Below are positions 33,191 through 43,545 of a DNA stretch of 64,000 nucleotides, piece after piece (within the stretch, counting starts at the first letter, position 1; every line of letters begins with the position of its first letter). The stretch lies in assembly GCA_033239125.1 (NCBI GenBank), contig BSWB01000002.1:53045001-53109000 (forward strand), in the 5' to 3' direction. The notes under the pieces are model-generated. The model was not told the DNA's origin, searched no databases, and saw only the letters and a program-made list of their open reading frames with translations. The stretch is from Fagopyrum homotropicum. Lineage: Eukaryota > Streptophyta > Magnoliopsida > Caryophyllales > Polygonaceae. The position numbers were made by a program, and so were the translations under genes.

Positions 33191-33281
33191 GCTCTGATAC
33201 CATAATAATTTTGTAAAAGAGAGATTATTCTCAACAGCGAAAGATTAGAATTTAGGAATTAGGTTTTCGGCTATGATACCA
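33191..33281 (-). promoter_or_regulatory. Two primer-binding-site sequences about 80 bp apart
   Basis: On the minus strand TGGTATCAGAGC (33202-33191) and TGGTATCATAGCC (33281-33269) both match or nearly match the initiator Met tRNA site. Each is directly preceded by a similar LTR-like end, ACAAAATTATTA and ACAAAATTGTCG. Confidence 0.7.
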
Positions 33282-33282
33282 C

Positions 33283-33318
33283 GACAATTTTGTGAAAGGT
33301 AAAAACATTAATTTCACC
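33283..33318 (-). repeat. 5' terminal repeat of the copia element
   Basis: The 36-bp sequence matches 25166-25201 with three to four mismatches and sits directly beside the outer primer-like site. Confidence 0.65.
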
Positions 33319-33450
33319 GATACGTAAACTAGTGAGTATACGTAATTCGTGCGTGGACCGGACATGTCCTCAAAGTCCTAGTAATTTTAAGAAACTCCCG
33401 AAGTCGTGTCAGCCAAGATCACCAACCCTAGCATTTTTTCCTCCACTCTA
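33319..33450 (+). promoter_or_regulatory. Short upstream region and 5' untranslated region of ELP3
   Basis: Only 132 bp separate the copia terminal repeat from the ELP3 start codon. I see no clear TATA box. The last part (CTAGCATTTTTTCCTCCACTCTA) is pyrimidine-rich like a 5' leader. Either the promoter is very compact or it now includes copia sequence. Confidence 0.5.
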
Positions 33451-36400
33451 ATGGCGGCGGTGGAGCTTCCACAGAGAAAGATGCCGCGTCCGGGGCGGGG
33501 CGGCGTGGTGGCGCACGGCCTCACAGACGAAGAGGCCAGGGTCAGAGCCATCGCCGAGATTGTAAACCAGATGACGGAGCAGTCTCGCAAGGGGGAAACC
33601 GTCGATCTCAATGCACTCAAGTCAGCTGCTTGCCGTAAGTACGGTCTTGCACGCGCTCCAAAGCTGGTGGAGATGATTGCCGCGGTGCCGGACGCTGACC
33701 GGGAAGTCCTACTCCCTAAGCTCCGAGCAAAGCCTGTCAGAACCGCCTCCGGCATCGCCGTTGTTGCCGTAATGTCCAAACCCCACCGCTGCCCTCATAT
33801 CGCCACCACTGGGAATATCTGCGTTTACTGCCCCGGGGGGCCTGATTCCGATTTCGAGTATAGTACTCAATCTTATACCGGCTATGAGCCCACCAGTATG
33901 CGTGCTATACGTGCCAGGTATCTATATAGTTTTTCTCTCTTTTTTATTGATAATGTTCTAGAATCTGTTTCTCACCTCAAGTATGGTGGCTTGTTATAGC
34001 ATGATATAGGAAAGGTCTTTTGTTTTACTACTGGTTGGACCCTTGAAGTTTTGTGGTTTGTGTATGTTTGAATTCCCTTCCTGGGACTTGAAATGTTTGG
34101 TACATCGTTTTTTAAGTTTATGAATTAAGTTATAAATTTTACGCCAAGTTTGAGGTAATTAGTCTCTGTAGTTCTCAGGTTTGCCAAATAAAAACTGTTC
34201 ATGTTCTAGTACTCCGTAGTGAAATTTGTGCTGCCCTGGTAGAATTTAGAGGGTTCATTTTAGATGTAACAGTCACTCTAAGGGCCCGTTTGGTTCCAAC
34301 TCCGGGAACGGAAACGGAATGGAAACGAATTTAGTCCATATATATATCCATATTCATGAAATTTTATGGAATGATTCCCCATGGTTTAATGAAAAATGTA
34401 TTTGCTTCCTCACATTTTGTTACCCTGTAGGGTATCAAAAGTAATCAAACTTTCATCCAATTACTACAAACCACAAGGAATGATTCCAAAAATTTTAATG
34501 AATAAGGGTATACGTATTGACTAGATTCGTTTCCATTCCGTTTCCGATTCCGGAGTTAAAACCAAACGGGCCCTAAATAGACTTGATGTTAATACTTATT
34601 TGTGTTGAGGGTTGGTTCTAAGAATTGATGCCTTTAGGAACCAGGGCCTTGTAAATTCGTAGCCAATTTTGATGTCGACAACATATACCATCCGGCCAAA
34701 AATTTGGGGTTTCCTTTATTTAAGCCTTTATGAAAATGTTAAAAGGTATGTATTTATTTAATTTTACTTGTTTTTCTTTTTCCACAAAATTGTTGATTGG
34801 GAACTTTGGTTCTTGTTCTTCTATTTTTTCTATAGCCACATGAACACTTCGACCAGATACTGGAATGTTGATAATGCCAGTACATATTTGGTAATTTGGT
34901 AATTTCTGTATATTAGTAACTATTTTACAAGAAAGATGAGCTGCTTCTTCATTTCTTATGTCTTTTGATATTGTTGACGGTCCATGGAACGAACTTTAGA
35001 CTTTTTTGAAGTATCAGCTTATTGCTTATTGCAATTACATTGCAGGTACAATCCTTATGTCCAGGCTAGAAGCAGGATTGACCAACTGAAGCGGTTGGGA
35101 CATAGTGTTGATAAGGTTGAGTTCATCTTGATGGGAGGTACCTTCATGTCACTACCTGCAGAGTATCGGGATTATTTTATAAGGAACCTACATGATGCTC
35201 TATCCGGACACACATCTGCAAATGTGGAAGAAGCAGTTGCATATTCTGAACACAGTGCAGTGAAGTGTATTGGGATGACAATTGAAACGTGAGTTTTTGG
35301 CTTCTGTCTTCAACTTTTCTCAGGTGTATTTTCATTGTCTTTTTTTTGTTGTTGTAATCCTACCAAATGGGTCAAACACTCCTCTAATCATAGTCAAAAT
35401 GATGCAAGATAAAGCGTATTTCTTAAAAATATTCATTGAGATCCGATTGTACCCCAAGTCATGTATGATTCTGCTTGTATTTCTTCTTTGATAAGCTAAG
35501 TAATCTCTCTGATTTGGATTACAGATTCATCCTGTATATATTTCTACGTGATAAAAAATGATAGAACTCTTTATCTTTTATTGTTTTGTATATATAACAA
35601 AACTTGGTCTTGGGGGTCTAATAGACACTAAAATTAAATTCCTTGGATTTTTTTCCAGTGTTACAGATCTCATGTTACCAGCGACAAAGATTTGATTAGT
35701 GATTGGCTGGTGATTAAGAAATAGGAAGGATAACGAACTTTTAATAGTTTGATGTGGCTATACTTCCCTGCTCTTCACATTTGGTTGTATCTAGGTTCCA
35801 GATGACCTGGTAAAACTAGATATAGGCCCCGTTTGGTGATATGCAGATTAAGATGAAATATTTATTTCATCCCCATAATCTAGATAATCTATCTCATAGA
35901 GGATGAAAAAAATCTCTCAATTTCATCCTCATAATCTGATAATCTTCATTTCATCTTCATAATCTCCAGTCACCAAACAGGCCCATAGAACTGCAGAATG
36001 GATATGATTATGCTATCCACGACCTGTAATATATATTTTTCCACTCAGGAGACCAGACTATTGTCTTGGACCACATTTGCAACAAATGCTAACATATGGA
36101 TGTACACGTCTGGAGATTGGAGTTCAGAGCACATTTGAGGATGTTGCTCGTGACACCAACAGGGGGCACACAGTTGCTGCTGTGGCTGATTGCTTCTCCT
36201 TGGCCAAGGATGCTGGTTTCAAGGTGCTTTGTTTGTCTGAACTTTCTGATGCAGTTGATTTGTCATAATTTTATTCACATTTGTTAGTCGAATATAAGTT
36301 TCAAGAGGTTTTTCTTTTCACCATTTTTAAGAGCTGGCTTGTTATGTTAGGACCACGTAGAATCATCCACTGATCATGTTTTGATTAATGTGTGCTCTTA

Positions 36401-39400
36401 CGATTTTCCTATGAAGGATATAAGAGAAATGGGTTGGCTCTTCATCAACATAATTGGAAAGCATATAAATTTAGCTCTTCAAATTTGCACGGTTGTTGAG
36501 GTTTTATTTATTATTTCCATTTACAGGTGGTTGCTCATATGATGCCTGATCTTCCAAATGTTGGAGTTGAGAGAGATCTGGAGAGTTTTAAGGAGTTCTT
36601 TGAAAGCCCTTGTTTTAGAGCTGATGGACTTAAAATATATCCAACTCTTGTTATTCGTGGAACTGGGCTTTATGAGCTATGGAAAACGGGCAGGTCTCTT
36701 TTCATGCTCTAGCTAAAATTGCAACTAATTGTCTCATGTATGGATTAGATTTGGGCTTTAAGATGGAATTTGTTTGTTTACAGGTATAGAAATTATCCAC
36801 CTGAGCAACTTGTGGACATTGTAGCAAGGATTTTAGCATTAGTACCACCTTGGACCCGTGTTTACCGTGTGCAGCGGGATATACCAATGCCCCTAGTTAC
36901 TTCTGGTGTTGAGAAAGGCAATCTTCGTGAACTAGCTTTGGCCAGAATGGATGACCTGGGCTTGAAATGCCGAGATGTCCGAACACGGGAAGCTGGAATA
37001 CAGGTGAGTTATATCATGATGTGCACAAATGAACCATGCAGTTGAAGTGTTGTATTACCAGGTGTTGATTGTTATAATTCTCTCCTTCTGCAGGACATTC
37101 ATCACAAAATAAGACCAGAAGAAGTAGAGCTTGTCCGCCGTGATTATACAGCCAATGAGGGCTGGGAAACTTTTATCTCATACGAAGACACCCGCCAGGT
37201 ATATCAATTATTTTCCACAAAGGATGCTTTTAAGGAAAATCCTTGAACATGCACTTCTCAAATTTGCTTTGAAGTTTTAAGTTCAAATTTCAGATTTTAT
37301 CTGAAGATCTCCAACTCTGATAAGAAAAATAGCTCCTGGCAGCTACTAATATTTGATTTGTACATCCAGGATATTCTTGTTGGATTGTTACGCTTAAGGA
37401 AGTGTGGGAAGAATGTTACGTGTCCTGAACTCATGGGGAAATGCTCAATAGTCCGTGAGCTTCATGTTTATGGTACTGCAGTTCCTGTCCACGGAAGAGA
37501 TGCAGACAAACTTCAGCACCAGGTAAGATTACTGTAAAAATGTACTAATTAAATTTGTATGGGATCAAATGTCATTTACCTGTCATTCTAGGCAAAGCCT
37601 AAGATTAAATGAAGGGGCCATGTAGGATAACAAATGATGAAGTTTGTTCATCCAAATAAAATGACAGAAATTTAAGGTTGCTCGAATTGGGATTCTAGTA
37701 TTGATTCGTTGGGGGCCTTTTGGATCACCTCGTGAAATTGGATTGTAAGATTCTACCGAAGCTAAATATTGTATAGATCAATCTGATATATAGGAAACTT
37801 CTTAAAATAAAGGTTTTTTCCCTTGAAAAAACCCCATCTTTTAAATTGTACTTTCTTTAAAACCACCTTTTGTAGGTTTTAATGTAAAACCACCTTATAT
37901 AATATAAATTGTATAATTGAACAACCATAATAATAGTTTTTCTTATATTAGGTGCGTGCCAATCTACCCTTAATTAACCATTTTATTTTAGTAAATTAAA
38001 CTTTCATTTACTATAAAGCAGTTGTGCAAACATAAGGTTTTTTGCCGGCACGGAATTACAGACACGTGAACTTTACGTCGGTAAAATTTGAACGGTTGGT
38101 TAATAGAATATGATCTCAATGTGCAATTTTTTGAAAATGAACCGTTAATGCATACAAATTGAACGAAAATAATATTATATATGAAAAACATTTCTTTTAT
38201 AATTTTTTTAGGTTACTTTTTTCCTGGAAAATAAATCAGTTGTTACATATTTAGTTCAAATTTTTTTTATGTTAATAGCTCAAAGTTTTTGTTGAAGTTC
38301 ACATATTTTACATCATTAGTTCATTTTTTTTTTTTGTATTATTCTTACGTAATGTTTATGAAACACAAATTTAATTAGTACATTTTTACTGTATATTTCT
38401 TAGTTCAAAACTTTTATACTAAAAGCTCACATAGTATGTTTCATTAGTTCAAACATATTGTATTATTAGTTTATACTTTTTTTTTTGGTAGTTAAGTTTT
38501 TTAAAATTTTCATAAAATTATGTATCTTGAACTTTCATAATATCAGTTCAAATTCTGTGTTTCATTAGTTTGAACATTATGTTATGTTAGTTTGAACATT
38601 GTGGTCCATTAATTTTAAACATGTACTAGTGTAAAAGTACATAGAAACATAACTAACAAATAAAACAAACAGTATTCACATATACTAGTAAAAAGTGCCT
38701 GAAAACATGACTAACAAATAAAACAAAAGAACAAAATATTAGAACCAATAGCATAACCCTTAAAATGAGTAGAACAAAAAATTTGAACAAAACAAGGAAC
38801 GGCTACAGGCTTTTGTTATAAAAATGTGTCAACCAATAGTACAAACAATTTGAAGTAAAACAATACTCGTTAATACAAAAATAAATGCCACGTGACAACC
38901 ACACAGTGCTTCATAATTCTGCACCGGAAGAAGTGTTCCTTACATGAACACCGTCCTTACTCTAAACACCTCGTTTCAAAATTTCATTTTCTTATTTTTC
39001 TGTATCAGATAGTTAAACTTAATTTGTTTATGGAAGCAGTGAAGAACTGTTTTTAAGATATTTCAAATGAATATTCTTTGGTTAATTTGGAAAAAGATTG
39101 TGGATGATAGATGATGTTAACACATCCTTATTATGTATCTTTACATAATTATTGACTAATATATAAAAATTTTCATATTCTTGTTATTTAAAATGTGTTC
39201 ATTAAAGTTGGTCACTTATTTAGATTGTTAAGAAAATGTCAATTGTTGTTTAAAAAAATCAATAAAGGAATTAAAAAGGATTTTTAATTTATCTAAAATA
39301 TAATTATGATAGTTATTTGTGACTATGCTTTAAAAAATTTATTATAAAGAGTTGTGCTGGAAAAATTCGTCTTTTAAAATCGTGTTATTTTTTAACAAAC

Positions 39401-40704
39401 CACCTTTATAATTTTTTATATATAGTAAGCTCACCTTTTATAAAATAAAATATTAAACCAAAACACACATTATCATTTTCTAGTGAAATATAGATTAGAT
39501 GACCGTAATACCCGTTTTTAAATAAAAATCAGCACTTCTATTATCTTCTTTCAAAATACCTGGTTATGATGATACTTCTTTTTAGTAAATTCATTAAGTT
39601 TTTATTTGACATAAACACACCATTTAAAAATTTGATTTTCTTATTATCTATAATATAGTTAATTTTTAATTTGTATAGAAATTACTTCTTAGATATCTTA
39701 AATGAACGTTTTTGGTTAGTTTGAAAAAAATATTGTTAATGGTAAATGATGTTTACACATTAACAAAATTTTATTATGTATTTTGTTATAATTAGAGATA
39801 TAGATTAAATGATTAATATTGAGAAATTTTGCAAATTCATAATCTTTTAAGCCAACTATTATAGTTGATTATTTTATATAGATTGTCAAATAATTTCAAT
39901 TTTTGTTTAAAAGATAAAATAAAATATCAAGATAAGGTGTTTTATAAAAAAAATTATCGATTTTTTTATGTGATTAAGTTTAAAAACACCTTACTAAAAA
40001 ATTATCAATTTTAACATTGCAGAGATGACTCATTAGACTTCCACCAAGCATATTTGGTAGCTTACTACTTGAAATGTTGGATTGAAGAAAGTCTTTTTGT
40101 AAATGTGCACTTTTTATTAATTAATCACATTTATTACTTCTTAACCTCTAGATCAATACAACATACTATTAATGAATCAATTAGTTAATACACGTGTAAT
40201 TCTTCGTATTTGTATATGTTAATCTAGAAAACAACATTTATATTAGTTTGGACTTGTATGTTGCACTGTTCTTATAGGCTAGATGCGCATCTAGGCACAA
40301 GGGGGTTCTGGAGCCTGGGTGTGCCTTACTGAAATTTCGGAAAAAGAACTTTTATGTTCATAGTGTGTGGACATGCGGACAGGAGTATGCACGATGCCCC
40401 ATATGTCTCCACTTTTTATGTACTTGTGAAGTATAGTTGCACTTTTTGGCATGAAACATAGTGAAAATCCACAACAATGAAACTTTGTAGCTTGATGAAC
40501 AACTGTTTATTTGTTATTCTTGATGTCCATCTTTGATGGTGTCAGGGTTATGGAACACTTCTCATGGAGGAAGCAGAGCGGATTGCCCGAATGGAGCACA
40601 GATCAACAAAATTAGCTGTAATTTCAGGTGTTGGAACCCGTCATTATTACCGGAAACTTGGGTACGAGCTTGAAGGGCCTTATATGGTGAAATGCCTCGA
40701 GTGA
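33451..40704 (+). CDS. ELP3: Elongator complex protein 3 (ELP3), eight exons, intact
   Basis: ELP3 is the catalytic subunit of Elongator. It modifies wobble uridine of tRNAs and has also been described as a histone acetyltransferase (HAG3/ELO3 in Arabidopsis). Exons: 33451-33917, 35046-35288, 36049-36223, 36527-36693, 36784-37003, 37094-37198, 37370-37522, 40546-40704. All introns are GT-AG, phases agree, and the sum is 1,689 nt, or 562 residues plus TGA, about the usual length. The radical-SAM part has the iron-sulfur cysteines C114, C124 and C127 (CPHIATTGNICVYC). The C-terminal GNAT acetyltransferase domain has GYGTLLMEEAERIA from residue 511 and VISGVGTRHYYRKLGYELEGPYM. I see no broken key residue. 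I chose ATG 33451 because the open frame upstream has no earlier ATG. Introns 1 and 2 contain MITEs and intron 7 is 3,023 bp. Confidence 0.97.
34282..34573. mobile_element. MITE (PIF/Harbinger, Tourist-like) in ELP3 intron 1
   Basis: The 292-bp element starts GGGCCCGTTTGGTT and ends AACCAAACGGGCCC, with TAA on both sides (34279-34281 and 34574-34576). The 3-bp TAA duplication and the ends fit Tourist-like elements. It has no coding capacity. Confidence 0.9.
35825..35984. mobile_element. MITE in ELP3 intron 2
   Basis: The 160-bp element starts GGCCCCGTTTGGTGA and ends TCACCAAACAGGCCC, with ATA on both sides. It is a second, different MITE with related ends; the interior is rich in TTTCATC repeats. 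Confidence 0.85.
37523..40545 (+). other. Large AT-rich intron 7 of ELP3, probably expanded by repeats
   Basis: The intron has GT at 37523 and AG at 40544-40545. The part 37840-40010 is very AT-rich, begins with AAAACCACCTTTT and has near its right end AAGGTGTTTTATAAAA, a loose inverted match, and it holds many copies of TTAGTTCAAA. I suspect an old inserted element of about 2.1 kb but cannot define its ends. Confidence 0.5.
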
Positions 40705-43029
40705 TGGCTATATAGAAACTATAACCAAGTCTTGAGATTTGAGATTAAATTTTTTTATCTGATATATTTTCTAAAGCTGATCAAGTCTTTTATCTGAAAC
40801 TCTACTGATTTGTAAATTTATGTTGTCAGTTGTATTCCAAAACCTGGGTTTTTCATCCCGTTCTCCTTCATCCTGTTCATGTACCATATGGTAGAAAATC
40901 ATTTGGCAATTTTGTCCGCCCCAATTGGACTAGTAGGGGATCATATTTATTTGCTTCTCCAAATCTCTTTCTTAATTGCATGCAGTAATTTGAGATATGT
41001 GGGTAAAACTCAAAGAGGTTTGGAGATTCGATCCTAGGAATGTGATCCATGTCATCCTTGAATTCTTCTATTATAACATTGACTAACTGCTAGTCTCTAG
41101 CATCTAATTGTCTCTTTTTAACTTCTCTTGGGCGTAAATGTAAATCTTGAATGATATTTACTAGTTGACAGCTCTAAATTATTCAACAGAAGATGTATGT
41201 TTTCACGCATGTATTGATTATGTGGGCAACTGTAGTTCTAAATGTTATTTCCTTGAATTTGAGAAGTGAATTTTGTCTCTCAATGTCGAATCCCAAATTT
41301 TATTGCAGTACTGTGTTACAGTGGTAATAAAGTTGCCGAATTTTAATATCATTTACCTGATATTCCTGCGCCAGTATGAATTGGATTTTCTTAGTATGTC
41401 TGATTATCTATTCTCCATGCAATGTTTGCTTTCATTGTTTACGAATCTTTGTGAGACATGGTTTCCAGCTGATGTACTGTCCTTAGAAAACCCACACAGT
41501 AGTGACTATAGTGGCAGCCTTGCAATGAAGGTAAGATGCTAACCTAAAAGTTGAACAGTTTTGTATTCCTTTCTTTGATTAGTTCACAACAGGCTGCAAA
41601 AAGTGAGAGTTGATATTGAAATTGTGATTGCCTTGCATGTTCGATCATATCAAATATCATATGGATAGCAAGAAACAGAAGATTGGTGACTGTTTTTCTT
41701 TGTAATATTCTCTTTGGACAAGTATCCATTGATATTGAAATTGTGATGCATCTTTGCAGTTGACTATTGAGCAAATCGTTCCCTTGATGCATTACTCTTG
41801 AAAGGTTAGTGCTTATATGTAGTTTTAAGCAGACCAATTTTTTTGTCCAATTTCGTACGGGATTGACAATCTGCATAAATGATGACACTGCTTTTAGTGA
41901 GCGTATCAGCCTCGCTAAGCTACTTTACGCAAAACTTATTCAAGAGGGCGAAATTCTGTAAAACAATTTACAATCGTGTATGTAGGATGATAAATTATAT
42001 TTAGATGAAATTACACAAAATTACCCTAATAATCACTCTCTTACAAGCAACCATCCTTTATAAATTTTTTAACATAAAAGCAACCTTAATATTCTTTTTT
42101 TTTTTTACAATAAACCACCCCTATAAATTTATTGACATAAAATCACTCTTAATTTTTAAATGTTTGCACTTAACCACAATATACTAGATAAAATTGCATC
42201 AAATAATTTCAATTGGTAATTTCCATTATAAATATTAATATTAAAATATTTTATTTATTTATCCATGTGTAAAAAATAATCCAATTTGTAAAAATTACTA
42301 ATTCGTATGCAAACTATCGCCTCCAAAACCAATCCTAATACGGTCTCAACTCCGGCTATATATATGACGTGGTCGCGGGATTTATTTTTTCGATAAAAAA
42401 AATACCACTTATATTAGTTGATCAATAACTACGACATTTTACCATTTTTATTTTTTTTAAATATTCCTAAAAAAATAAATTTAGTGAAATATTTATCGGT
42501 TACTATATTCTCGAAATAGGTATGAAAAAATTGCAATAAAAAGGATTTTAATTTTTGAAAAAAATATATTTCCGATAATGAATATTCCAGATATAAAAAA
42601 TCTAAAGAAAAATTAACTGAAAATAATTTGAAACCTTTTCATTGTTTTTTCTTTTTTGTTTTTGTAGTAGTTGTTTATATTGAAGAAGGTAGACATTACC
42701 ACAAACCAATACGAATAAGAAAAATGTAATTAGTTTTCTATTGTTGCTTGAGAGTTGAGACAAACCAATTCGGGTAAGAAAATGTAGATTTAGGTTTTTC
42801 CTATACCTTTTCGTTGTTGGTTTATTAGGCGATGATTTATTTACGAGTTAGTAATTTTTACAAACTGGATTTTTTTATTGTACATGTATAATAATTTATA
42901 TTACTTTCTTGATTAATTTTCTATTATAAATTATAATACTTCACCAAATTATTGCAACTAATTATGATATTAATAATATAATTTAACCTCTACATGCTTA
43001 AATTTTAAATTGTTTGATGTAAGGGGTCA
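40705..43029. other. Intergenic region after ELP3, no gene seen
   Basis: The first few hundred bases should contain the ELP3 3' untranslated region. An 89-codon plus-strand ORF (41273-41542) and a 114-codon minus-strand ORF (41888-41544) have no features I recognise. From 42000 the DNA is AT-rich with AACCACC-type repeats like those in ELP3 intron 7. Confidence 0.6.
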
Positions 43030-43545
43030 CTCCCTATGCATCATGTGTCACTCTTTTCCGCATCACCGCGAAAGCCCATAATGTTTTCGATCATATCGAT
43101 GAATCCGTTGTCAAACCACAAGACATTGATGATTCGTTATGAAAACAAATAAATCCTACTGTACTTCAATGGATATATAGTACCAATCCCGGGACATCCT
43201 TCTTCAGATTTTGGATCCCAATGACACCGCTCTTCAAGCATGGACTCGGGTTAAGGATATCTTTCAAGACAATCGGAATACACGTGCCGTCTACCTCGAG
43301 CATGAGTTTTCCAATTGAAAGTTATCAGGTTTTCCGTCAATTACTACTAACTATTAACAACTTAAGTCATTGTCCGATCAACTCCACGGAGTTGGCTCAC
43401 CGGTATCTGCTATCCGTCTTGTCCTTCAACTCATCTCGGGGTTACCCACTGAGTACAATGCCTGCCAACTTTATTCAACAAACGGATCCCCTTCCCAGCT
43501 TCACGAAGGCTTGATCCCAATTTATGCTCGAGGAGACACGTCTAG
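43030..43545 (+). pseudogene. Copia gag fragment, left of the inserted chromovirus
   Basis: Segments in changing frames, NVFDHIDESVV, VLQWIYST, ILLQILDPNDTALQAW, VKDIFQDNRNTRAVYLEHEF and SDQLHGVGSPVSAIRLVLQLISGL, follow the capsid (UBN2-type) region of plant copia gag. TGA at 43140-43142 stands where relatives have Trp, and TGA at 43512-43514 where they have Arg. At least two frameshifts occur. The fragment ends in EETRL at the chromovirus insertion and continues at 52550. Confidence 0.85.

Larger units (their letters stand above)
25165..33318 (-). mobile_element. Decayed Ty1/copia element with about 38-bp terminal repeats, split by a CACTA transposon
   Basis: On the minus strand the order is a short repeat (33283-33318), two primer-site-like sequences, a shortened gag, protease, integrase, reverse transcriptase, RNase H, polypurine tract and a second copy of the short repeat (25166-25201). 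The two 36-bp repeat copies differ at three to four positions. No longer LTR similarity is visible beyond them. Stops, frameshifts, a lost protease glycine and a deleted integrase glutamate make it inactive. The CACTA element 26590-30712 lies inside the reverse transcriptase. Confidence 0.85.

Noticed and set aside
33406..33450. ELP3 start at an upstream GTG in the same frame
   Set aside because: Plant ELP3 proteins start close to the ATG at 33451 and no ATG exists upstream in frame.
41273..41888. Two ORFs after ELP3 (plus 89 codons, minus 114 codons)
   Set aside because: No domain, signal or conserved motif seen; the DNA is AT-rich and they overlap no other evidence.
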